From assembly GCA_934533005.1 (NCBI GenBank), contig CAKTBC010000010.1, positions 1-32,781 on the forward strand: a stretch of DNA of 32,781 nt, read 5' to 3'. Position numbers and translations under genes: made by a program. This document shows, in pieces, positions 14,974-21,544 of the stretch (position 1 is its first letter; the number at the start of each line of letters is the position of its first letter). The DNA is from an uncultured Oscillospiraceae bacterium. Lineage in GTDB: Bacteria; Bacillota; Clostridia; Oscillospirales; Oscillospiraceae. The notes below the pieces were generated by a model. The model ran no database searches. It saw only the letters and a program-made list of their open reading frames with translations, and was not told where the DNA came from.

Positions 14974-16041
14974 TCAGCTGAACAAAATCTTGGTATTCTC
15001 GCCCATGGTGACCGATTCGGGATAGAGCGGCAGAAACACGTAGCCGGCCTCCTTCAGCTGCTGGACAATGCCGGGGAAAGCGCTGATCGTGTTGGTGTTC
15101 CAGTCGTGGCTGAGCACAACCGCGATGTCAAGCTGCTCGACCTCCCAGACGCCCGTGCCCTGAATCTCCTCGGCGCTCTTTCCGGCGACGCCGTTATCGA
15201 ACACATCGCACGACCACTCGATCCACTCGTACCCCGCCTCGCGGATTGCCTCGGTCGGGTCGGTGCCGAGCAGCATTTTGGCATGAGCCGAGCCGCCCGG
15301 GAAGCGGAAGAGTTCCGTGTGGAAGCCGGTGCATTCGTACACCCACTCGTCCTGCTTATCGATCATTTCGATCAGGCCTTCCGTGTTCTGGTACAGATTG
15401 CCGTACTTGGCAAACTGATGGGAGTATGTATGGTTGGCGACGGCGTGGCCTTCGGCAAACTCGCGGCGGAGCATTTCGGCCTCGTCCTCAGATTCGTTCG
15501 CCTCGTGGGAGGTGAAGAACGTCACATGGGCGCCATATTCCTTCGCGGTATCGAGAACCTGCGAGGTGAAGCGCGTGGGGCCGTCGTCAAACGTCCAGTA
15601 GCAGATCTTGATGTCCGTTTCGCCCGCCTGAACCTTTTCCTCCAGTTCACGGATCTTGCCCGCATACTCGCGCCGCTTGGCGAGCGTCTCTTCCACGATG
15701 TTGTCGAGCCGCGCGCTCTCGGCACGGAGCTCTTCGAGCCGGGCGGTCTTGTCCTCGTTATCGGAGAGAACGCCGGAGAGCTCGGCGGCAAGCGCTTTGC
15801 CCGCATCACCGTCCTGCGAAATGTCCTCGCGCAGCGCATCCTGCCGCGCCTTCATATCCTCGCGCAGCGTATCGGTGCTCTCGTCCACGAGCTGCGTCTG
15901 CGCGCGGAGATCGGCGGCTTTTGCTTCGTATTCCGCCGTCGGCACGGTGCGGTACTGCAAAAAGGCAAACACACCGAAGCCTACCGCGACGAGCGCGAGC
16001 GCAAGCAGAACAAAGTTAATTACCTTTAAGGTATTCTTCAA
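14974..16041 (-). CDS. Membrane-anchored polysaccharide deacetylase (NodB domain)
   Basis: I read a TTG start at 16041, with GGGAG 9 nt upstream, giving 355 aa. An open frame continues to 16203 but that extension is Arg/Ser-rich shadow of the upstream gene. Residues about 8-28 form a membrane anchor, about 35-140 a charged coiled coil, and about 150-355 the NodB domain. Motifs are TFDDGP (catalytic Asp and metal Asp), NHTYSH (metal His pair), RFPGGS, WSCDVFDNG and VVLSHDW (catalytic His). The family removes N-acetyl or O-acetyl groups from peptidoglycan or other glycans outside the cell. It overlaps the upstream coiled-coil gene by 26 nt and is the last gene of the hflK operon. Confidence 0.92.
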   Translation of the reverse strand: MKNTLKVINFVLLALALVAVGFGVFAFLQYRTVPTAEYEAKAADLRAQTQLVDESTDTLREDMKARQDALREDISQDGDAGKALAAELSGVLSDNEDKTARLEELRAESARLDNIVEETLAKRREYAGKIRELEEKVQAGETDIKICYWTFDDGPTRFTSQVLDTAKEYGAHVTFFTSHEANESEDEAEMLRREFAEGHAVANHTYSHQFAKYGNLYQNTEGLIEMIDKQDEWVYECTGFHTELFRFPGGSAHAKMLLGTDPTEAIREAGYEWIEWSCDVFDNGVAGKSAEEIQGTGVWEVEQLDIAVVLSHDWNTNTISAFPGIVQQLKEAGYVFLPLYPESVTMGENTKILFS

Positions 16042-16426
16042 CCTGATCCACTCCCTTCTGCATCTCTTCGTAGACGGAATTGTAGTACGCCGTATCCTCG
16101 TCTGCGAGCTTTCCTTCCACTTCCTTTTCCATCGCCGAGATCGACTCGTCGAGCGCGGCGTTGTCGGCCTTGAGCGAGTCGATCTTCTCCTGCGTTTCGG
16201 CAAGAACCTCCTGCTCCGCCGCCGTCCACGCGGCGGCTCCAGCCTCGGTCTCGGGGTTCAGCGCGTCATACTGCGCCTGCGCGGCGGAAAGCTCTCCCTC
16301 CGCCGCGGCCACGGCATTCTCGCCGTCGGCGCGAAGAGCCGCCGCCTGACGCAGAAAATAGACGCCGCACACGATGCCGATGATCAAGACCACCGACAGC
16401 AGCACGGTCATTACAGTGCGTTTCAT
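16016..16426 (-). CDS. Single-pass membrane protein with extracellular coiled coil
   Basis: I do not recognise a family. The 136-aa product has one N-terminal membrane helix (about residues 6-25) and then an Ala/Glu-rich helical region over most of its length (about 28-135), acidic overall. It has no signal cleavage site and no cysteine in the coil. The ATG at 16426 has AAGAG upstream. The gene lies between a GT4 gene (20-nt gap) and the deacetylase, which it overlaps by 26 nt. Because the deacetylase has the same anchor-plus-coiled-coil plan, the two may pair through their coils outside the membrane. That pairing is inference. Confidence 0.8.
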   Translation of the reverse strand: MKRTVMTVLLSVVLIIGIVCGVYFLRQAAALRADGENAVAAAEGELSAAQAQYDALNPETEAGAAAWTAAEQEVLAETQEKIDSLKADNAALDESISAMEKEVEGKLADEDTAYYNSVYEEMQKGVDQVEEYLKGN

Positions 16427-16446
16427 CGTTTTGTAATCACTCTTTT

Positions 16447-17556
16447 CTATACCTTTTTCGGCCGCGGTGCGGCCGGTTTTCCTTTTTCGTAGAGCGCAAA
16501 CAGCTCCTGTGTCTGGCGCGTGAGATCAAACTCCGTCACAGCGTGTCGGCGGGCGTTTTCGCCGCACACGCGGCGGTACGCATCGTCCGTCATGAGCCGG
16601 TACATGGCGCTGCACAAAGCGGGCACGTCCCCGGGCGTCACGCACGCCCCGCAGCCGGAAGCGAGATCCGCGCCCGCGCCAACGTCCGTCATGATGAGCG
16701 GCAGTCCGCATTCCATCGCCTCGAGCGCGGCGAAGCTCATCGCTTCATTATAAAGCGCGCTGCTCACATAAGCGTCCGCCGAGCACAGCAGCGTCTCGGC
16801 GTCCGTGCGGTAGCCCGCGCGAATCACGTTTTCGCTAAGGCCCCGAGCGCAAATGCCCTCACCCACGGCGTCGAAGAGCTCTCCGTCGCCCGCAATAAGG
16901 CAGACGAACGGTTTAGGCGTGCGCTCCTTGAGCTGCGCGAGCGCGTCCAGCAGAAAGAAGAGTCCCTTCTCCGGCGCGTAGCGCGCCATGGCGAGAAAGA
17001 CGGAGCAATCCTCCGGCAGCGAAAACTCCGTTCGGATAACATTCTGCCGCGGCGGGAGCGGCTTTGGCTCAACGCCGTTGAAAATTACGCATATCTTCTC
17101 TTCTTTGACGCCGTTTTGGCGCAGAAGGTTCGCCCCCTGCGTGCACACGGCGACGCAAGCGGTCTCGTGCGGCGTGACAAGGCGGTTGAGTGCGCGCCAG
17201 AGGAAGCCCTGACGCACGGTGAGATGGCTCGTGAACACAACGCGCGTCTTGCTGCGCCAGAGGCGGGAGAGCACGGCGATCGCGTTTTCGCGCGGGTACT
17301 GCGCGTGGATAACGTCGATATCGTTTTCCGCGCAGAGCCGGGCAAGACGCCGCGCCGCCGTGAAAACGTGCGAGGCGCGAAGGTCGAGCCGGAAAACGCC
17401 GCAGCCGAGCTCCTTTGCCTTTTCGGCCAGCTCCCCGCCGTCCATGTAGGCCAGAAAGCATCGGTGTCCCTGCGCGGAATACGTCCGCATCAGGTTTTCC
17501 ACATACTTTTCCGTGCCGGCCTTCCCGGCGTAGCTGATGAGATAGAGAATGTTCAA
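16447..17556 (-). CDS. Glycosyltransferase family 4 (GT-B)
   Basis: This is a 369-aa cytosolic or membrane-associated glycosyltransferase that moves a sugar from a nucleotide donor. The N-terminal Rossmann domain begins MNILYLISYAGKAGTEKYVENL, with a glycine-rich acceptor loop. The C-terminal domain contains FNGVEPKPLP near residue 158, MARYAPEKGLFFLLDAL near 192-208, a LIAGDGEL strand and the E-x7-E donor motif in YNEAMSFAALEAMECGLPLIMTD at about 268-290. The start is TTG at 17556, 4 nt after the hflC stop. The donor and acceptor are unknown. Its place between hflC and the deacetylase suggests it acts on an envelope glycan. Confidence 0.9.
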   Translation of the reverse strand: MNILYLISYAGKAGTEKYVENLMRTYSAQGHRCFLAYMDGGELAEKAKELGCGVFRLDLRASHVFTAARRLARLCAENDIDVIHAQYPRENAIAVLSRLWRSKTRVVFTSHLTVRQGFLWRALNRLVTPHETACVAVCTQGANLLRQNGVKEEKICVIFNGVEPKPLPPRQNVIRTEFSLPEDCSVFLAMARYAPEKGLFFLLDALAQLKERTPKPFVCLIAGDGELFDAVGEGICARGLSENVIRAGYRTDAETLLCSADAYVSSALYNEAMSFAALEAMECGLPLIMTDVGAGADLASGCGACVTPGDVPALCSAMYRLMTDDAYRRVCGENARRHAVTEFDLTRQTQELFALYEKGKPAAPRPKKV

Positions 17557-17560
17557 ATCG

Positions 17561-18451
17561 TTAATAGAAGAGCTTCGCGATCGGGCTGTCGGCGTCGAGG
17601 ATCAGCGTCTTTTCCGCACCGGTCATGGATGCCTGCAGCGCGTCAAGCGCGATCATGAACGTATAAAACTCGGCCTCCTCCGGCGAGTCGTACACCTCGG
17701 AGAGGATGCGCATATACTCCGCGTCGCCCTCGGCGCGCACCGTGGCGGCGGTCGCATCGGCGTTGGCGAGGAGGATCTGCACCTGTTTGTCGGCCTCGTT
17801 GCGGATCTCCTTGGCGCGGCTCTCGCCCTCGGCAAGATAGCCGGCGGCGATGTTGTTGCGCTCGGAGATCATGCGGCTGAATACGGCGGATTTGTTGTCG
17901 TCCGGGAGGTCGATCTTCTTCGTCTCCACGGCGATAAGCTCAATGCCGTAGCGGTCGAACGCATCGCCGATCGTGGCCATAACGGTACGCACGAGCGTGC
18001 CGTCGCGCCCGGAAATGATCTCCGCCTGCGTCATGGAGGAGAGAACGGTTTTGAGCGCATTATAGACGTTCGCGTTGATGCGCCCTTCGGCATTTGACAC
18101 GCTGCCGGAGAGCGTTTCGATGAAGAGGCGCGGATCCTCAATGCGCCATACAGCGAAGCAGTCGGCGATGAGGGTCGTTTTATCTGCGGAGATCATGTCG
18201 CTCACGGGCAGGTCGTAGAGCAGCACCGTATTGGGGAGCGTGCTCATCTCCTGTACAAAGGGGATCTTAAAATAGAGTCCCGGCTCGCTCTTCACATCGA
18301 CGACCGCGCCGAACTGGCGCACGACGCCGTACTCGTTCGGCTGCACAACGTACAAGCTGCTCAGAAGCAGCACAAGGATCACAACGGCGAGCACCGCGAT
18401 GAGGATCGTCCGGCCGATATGGGCGGGGCGCTTGTTCGTATATTCTTCCAT
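17561..18451 (-). CDS. hflC: HflC, SPFH/band-7 protease modulator
   Basis: This is a 296-aa membrane-anchored SPFH protein. The N-terminal helix at about 14-36 is followed by VVQPNEYGVVRQFGAVVDVKSEPGLYFKIPFV, the classic band-7 opening, and then by a long helical region with RAKEIRNEADKQVQILLANADATAATVRAEGDAEYMRIL (about 210-250), the conserved SPFH coiled coil. With HflK it forms a large cage around FtsH and tunes degradation of membrane proteins. The ATG at 18451 is preceded by GGGGAGGAG lying inside the end of hflK. The gap to hflK is 2 nt. Confidence 0.95.
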   Translation of the reverse strand: MEEYTNKRPAHIGRTILIAVLAVVILVLLLSSLYVVQPNEYGVVRQFGAVVDVKSEPGLYFKIPFVQEMSTLPNTVLLYDLPVSDMISADKTTLIADCFAVWRIEDPRLFIETLSGSVSNAEGRINANVYNALKTVLSSMTQAEIISGRDGTLVRTVMATIGDAFDRYGIELIAVETKKIDLPDDNKSAVFSRMISERNNIAAGYLAEGESRAKEIRNEADKQVQILLANADATAATVRAEGDAEYMRILSEVYDSPEEAEFYTFMIALDALQASMTGAEKTLILDADSPIAKLFY

Positions 18452-18453
18452 AA

Positions 18454-19479
18454 TTACGGCTCCTCCCCTGTCGTGGTCGTTGTGTTCGCGCCGGTGAAGC
18501 TCTCAAGCGGGAGAACGGTTTGCAGCGCGCTGCCGTCCTTGCCGGTGATGACGATCTTCATATCCGGGAACACCTTGGTGATCATTTCATAGAACAGGCG
18601 CTGGCGCGTGATCTCCGGGTACTTGGAGTATTCGGCGTACAGCTCCGTGAAGCGCGAGGCCTGTCCCTCGGCCTCGGCGATGCGGGAGGCCTTGTAAGCT
18701 TCGGCCTGCTGCAAAATTTCGTCCGCGTTCGCCTTGGCGGCGGGCAGTTGCTCGTTGGCGTACTTGTTCGCGTTGTTGATGGCGGTCTCCGCCTCCTGCT
18801 TGGAGGTCTCCACGGCCTTGAAGGCCTGCTGCACCTCGAGCGTGGGGGGCTCCGCGTCCTGCAAGGCGATGTTCACGAGAACGATGCCGAGATCCTCCTG
18901 CTCGAGGCGGGTGCTGATCTTGTCGCGGATGACACCCTGAATTTCCGCCTTGCCGGTCGTGATGATATCGTCCACACCGTAGAGGCCAATCGTATCGCGG
19001 ATATAGCTCTGGCAGAGCATTTTCAAAATGGCTTCGGGCTCCGCGCTGTTATAGAGGTACTTCACCGGATCGTCCACGCGGTATTCCACATAGAAATCCA
19101 CGTTGACGAAGTTGAAGTCCACGCTGATCATGAGCGATTCGTCCTCGTTATTGATGTTCGTGCGCAGATCGTAGCCGAGCGCAAAGCCCTGCGTCGCCTT
19201 GCTGACGATGGTTTTCTGCTGGATGATGGGGATCTTGAACTTGAGGCCGGACGTGCTCACGACGGACGGCTTGCCGAACGTTGTGATAACGGCGTACTCG
19301 TCCTCCTGCAGCTGATACACCGAGCCGAAGCCCAGCGCGCCGACCAGCACAAGCACCGCCGCGATCGTCACGATCGTGCGGGGCAGTCCCTTTTTCCCGT
19401 CGCCGTCCTTTTTGCGCGTGCCGACTACAATGAGCGCCGCCACCGCCGCAAGGACGAGGATGAGTGTGATAAAGCTCAT
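18454..19479 (-). CDS. hflK: HflK, SPFH/band-7 protease modulator
   Basis: This 341-aa partner of HflC has two N-terminal hydrophobic segments (about 3-21 and 35-54) rather than one. Band-7 signatures follow: YQLQEDEYAVITTFGKPSVVSTSGLKFKIP at about 55-85, ISVDFNFVNVDFYVEYRVDDPVKYLYN, and a C-terminal helix rich in A/E/K (KANADEILQQAEAYKASRIAEAEGQASRF). The tail is Thr-rich (NTTTTTGEEP). The ATG at 19479 has AAAGGAG upstream and a promoter at 19530-19558. It is first in a five-gene operon with hflC, GT4, the coiled-coil gene and the deacetylase. FtsH is not in the window. Confidence 0.95.
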   Translation of the reverse strand: MSFITLILVLAAVAALIVVGTRKKDGDGKKGLPRTIVTIAAVLVLVGALGFGSVYQLQEDEYAVITTFGKPSVVSTSGLKFKIPIIQQKTIVSKATQGFALGYDLRTNINNEDESLMISVDFNFVNVDFYVEYRVDDPVKYLYNSAEPEAILKMLCQSYIRDTIGLYGVDDIITTGKAEIQGVIRDKISTRLEQEDLGIVLVNIALQDAEPPTLEVQQAFKAVETSKQEAETAINNANKYANEQLPAAKANADEILQQAEAYKASRIAEAEGQASRFTELYAEYSKYPEITRQRLFYEMITKVFPDMKIVITGKDGSALQTVLPLESFTGANTTTTTGEEP

Positions 19480-19529
19480 GGGATTCTCCTTTCTTTGTAC
19501 GGCGAGAACATGCTATTTCGCCATATAAC

Positions 19530-19558
19530 AGCATAGCACAGCGTGCCTCGTTTGTCCA
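19530..19558 (-). promoter_or_regulatory. hflK operon promoter
   Basis: TGGACA (19553-19558), a 17-nt spacer and TATGCT (19530-19535) are read on the minus strand, with TG just upstream of the -10. The transcript start would be about 45 nt before the hflK ATG. Confidence 0.65.
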
Positions 19559-19725
19559 GAAAAGCCCTTCAGGGCGGGCAGAGGAAAAAGTAACGGAAGA
19601 GGCAGTTTTCCGGCTCCGGGCTTTCCAGTGCCTCTTCGCAGAATATCTCCGCTCTGCCGATGCCGCGGTGCTCTGCCTCCGCGCGCAGCTTCTCCAGCGC
19701 CTCGCGATCCAAGCCGGGCGCGGCG

Positions 19726-20218
19726 CGGCGGCTTGTCCGTTTTACGCTCCCCATCATCGTAATGAATATTTTCGCCCAGCTCTACAGTCTGGTAGACTCC
19801 GTGATCGTGGCGCAGTTTGCCGGGAACCGTTCTCTCGGTGCTCGCGGCGGTCAACGGCTGCATGGCGATCGGCTACTGTCTTGTGCAGGGCGCGGGGGCG
19901 CTCACAAGGCTTTATCTTCCCGACCGGGACAGCGCCGCCTTCGCGCTTGCCCGCTCGTATCTTTTGCTTCTCATCCCGAATTATTTCCTGCAATTCGGAA
20001 AATCCAGCCTTGAAGCCGTATTCAAGGCACATTTGAAAATTTCGCTCGTGACCGTTTCGGCCATGCTCTCGCTCGCGGTACGCGTGGCGCTCGGGTATGC
20101 GCTCGCCCCTTCCTACGGTATCACGGCGCTCGCGTGGGCAACGAACATCGGCAGCGCCGCGGCGCTTTTGCTCTGCTTCGTCTTTTACCGCGTCCGTTTT
20201 CACAGCGCTCCTGCATAA
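19726..20218 (+). pseudogene. Degraded MATE-family efflux transporter
   Basis: Two reading frames together recall a MATE transporter. The first frame (about 19726-19830) gives RRLVRFTLPIIVMNIFAQLY then SLVDSVIVAQFAGN, the first helix of the family. The frame then shifts by one near 19825-19835 and continues with VLAAVNGCMAIGYCLVQGAGA, then jumps straight to TRLYLPDRDSAAF and the last two or three helices, ending VFYRVRF at the stop. A real MATE has about 440-460 residues, so roughly 250-300 central residues are missing. No start codon or ribosome-binding site precedes it. It is a frameshifted, internally deleted remnant. Confidence 0.8.
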
Positions 20219-20223
20219 AATAT

Positions 20224-20254
20224 CCCGCCGCAGACGTTTTTCGTCGGCGGCGGG
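20224..20254. terminator. Hairpin at the end of the cohesin gene
   Basis: A 13-bp stem with one mismatch (20224-20236 with 20242-20254) has a T5 loop. It sits 5 nt beyond the cohesin gene stop and just after the MATE remnant, with an ATATTTTAT tail on the minus strand and a TAATTTTATTTTTT tail on the plus strand. Confidence 0.7.
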
Positions 20255-20259
20255 TAATT

Positions 20260-21531
20260 TTATTTTTTCACTTTTCGCACCGGGCGAGTGATGCTGCGGA
20301 TGAGGAGCGTGCCGAGCACCGCTGCGCCGATAAAGAGCACTCCGGCGGCGATGGCGAGCACCGTGACCGTCCAGCGGAGATTTTCGATCTCCGCTGCGGA
20401 GCTGTCCGCCGTCTCCGGCGCCGCTTCCGGCGTGGGCGACGGCGAAGGCTCCGCGCTGGGCGAGGGTTTCGGGGTTGGCGATGCCTCCGGCGCGGTGGCG
20501 AGACCGTAGCGCTGGAGCGTTTCCTCGCGCGTATCGTAGACATAGAGCCCCGGCTCGCCGCCCTCTGGCCGCGCGTAGAATACGACGTACTCTCCCCCGT
20601 CCTCCGGCAGATACGCCCGGCAGACGGTGCCGAGCAGCGCGTAATCGCCGAGCATGCAGCCCTCCGGCGGCTGAGACGAAAGGATCGCCGGATCGAGGAT
20701 CGTGTACGTTTTCCCCTCCACGGTGAAGACCGTCCGCCCGGCGTCGGGCGTTGCAGCCGGGATCTCCGGATCGGTCGTATCGACGTGGTTGTCGCTCGTG
20801 GGCTGCGCGGCGGCGCTCTGCCCCTGCCGCGTGACAGCGAGCGTATAGACTCTCTGCGCGCCGTTTCCGGCGGTGACCGTGACGGTCACATAGTTCAGTC
20901 CGACGGAGAGCGAGCCATTCCCGCTCACGTTGGTGGTCGCCGCGGCATCGTTCTTCACGGCGCTCACGGCAAGCCACGTTGTCTCGTAAGGCACCGTCAC
21001 GGCATAGTTCGTCACGTTGGGGGAGAAGGCCGGAGAGAGAGAGCCGGGGTCGATGTAGAGCGCGGAGAGCGTGCAGTCGCCGGAGGCCGACGTGATCGTC
21101 ACCGCCGCGCTGTGGGAAGCATACTCCACGCTCACCGCGTCGCCCCCGGCATTGCTCGCACTGCACGCCGTCGGGCGGATCGTCGTCGTACCGACGGCGC
21201 GGGCGGTGAAGCTCAGATGGAGGGAGAACTTTCCCTCGCCGCTGCCGCTGTAGTCCACGATGCGCAGACTGCCGCCGTTATCCTGCACCGCCGCGTTGCC
21301 AAGGCCCCCGGACACGCCGGTATAGGCAAGATAGTCCGTATCGTACACGAGCGTCAGATCCATGCCCGCCACGGCGGAAGTCGTATACACGTTCACCGTG
21401 ACGGTATTCCCCACGACAACGCTGGGGTCGGAGAACATCACGTCCGTATCCGCCGCCTTCGCGCTCAACGTGAGCCACGGCAGCAGCGCCGCGGCAAAAA
21501 GCGCCGCGAGGATCGGTTTTCTTTGTTTCAT
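20260..21531 (-). CDS. Membrane-anchored cohesin-domain protein
   Basis: This 423-aa surface protein starts at ATG 21531, with AAGGAGG upstream and a signal peptide at residues 1-27 (cleavage near SAKA-ADTD). The upstream in-frame start at 21618 is rejected because it adds an Arg-rich shadow. Residues about 29-147 look like a cohesin: VGNTVTVNVYTTSAVAGMDLTL, then YDTDYLAYTGVSGG, then FTARAVGTTTI. Residues about 152-236 are a cadherin-like beta-sandwich (LSALYIDPGSLSPAFSPNV...YAVTVP). A region of unknown fold follows, then a Pro/Ser-rich stalk (about 350-375), a C-terminal membrane helix (about 390-412) and a basic tail RPVRKVKK. Cohesins bind dockerins, and the gene 13 nt upstream encodes one, so this is probably its anchor. 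The cohesin call is by pattern; no structure was tested. Confidence 0.82.
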   Translation of the reverse strand: MKQRKPILAALFAAALLPWLTLSAKAADTDVMFSDPSVVVGNTVTVNVYTTSAVAGMDLTLVYDTDYLAYTGVSGGLGNAAVQDNGGSLRIVDYSGSGEGKFSLHLSFTARAVGTTTIRPTACSASNAGGDAVSVEYASHSAAVTITSASGDCTLSALYIDPGSLSPAFSPNVTNYAVTVPYETTWLAVSAVKNDAAATTNVSGNGSLSVGLNYVTVTVTAGNGAQRVYTLAVTRQGQSAAAQPTSDNHVDTTDPEIPAATPDAGRTVFTVEGKTYTILDPAILSSQPPEGCMLGDYALLGTVCRAYLPEDGGEYVVFYARPEGGEPGLYVYDTREETLQRYGLATAPEASPTPKPSPSAEPSPSPTPEAAPETADSSAAEIENLRWTVTVLAIAAGVLFIGAAVLGTLLIRSITRPVRKVKK

Positions 21532-21544
21532 CGGCAAGCCCTCC

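Noticed and set aside
16042..16203. N-terminal extension of the deacetylase frame
   Set aside because: It is an Arg/Lys/Ser-rich shadow of the upstream coiled-coil gene; TTG 16041 with GGGAG upstream and a membrane anchor immediately after fits better.
19569..19757. 62-codon minus-strand frame upstream of hflK
   Set aside because: The translation looks fairly protein-like near its end, but I recognise no family, its start overlaps the MATE remnant, and there is no clear ribosome-binding site. I leave it uncalled.
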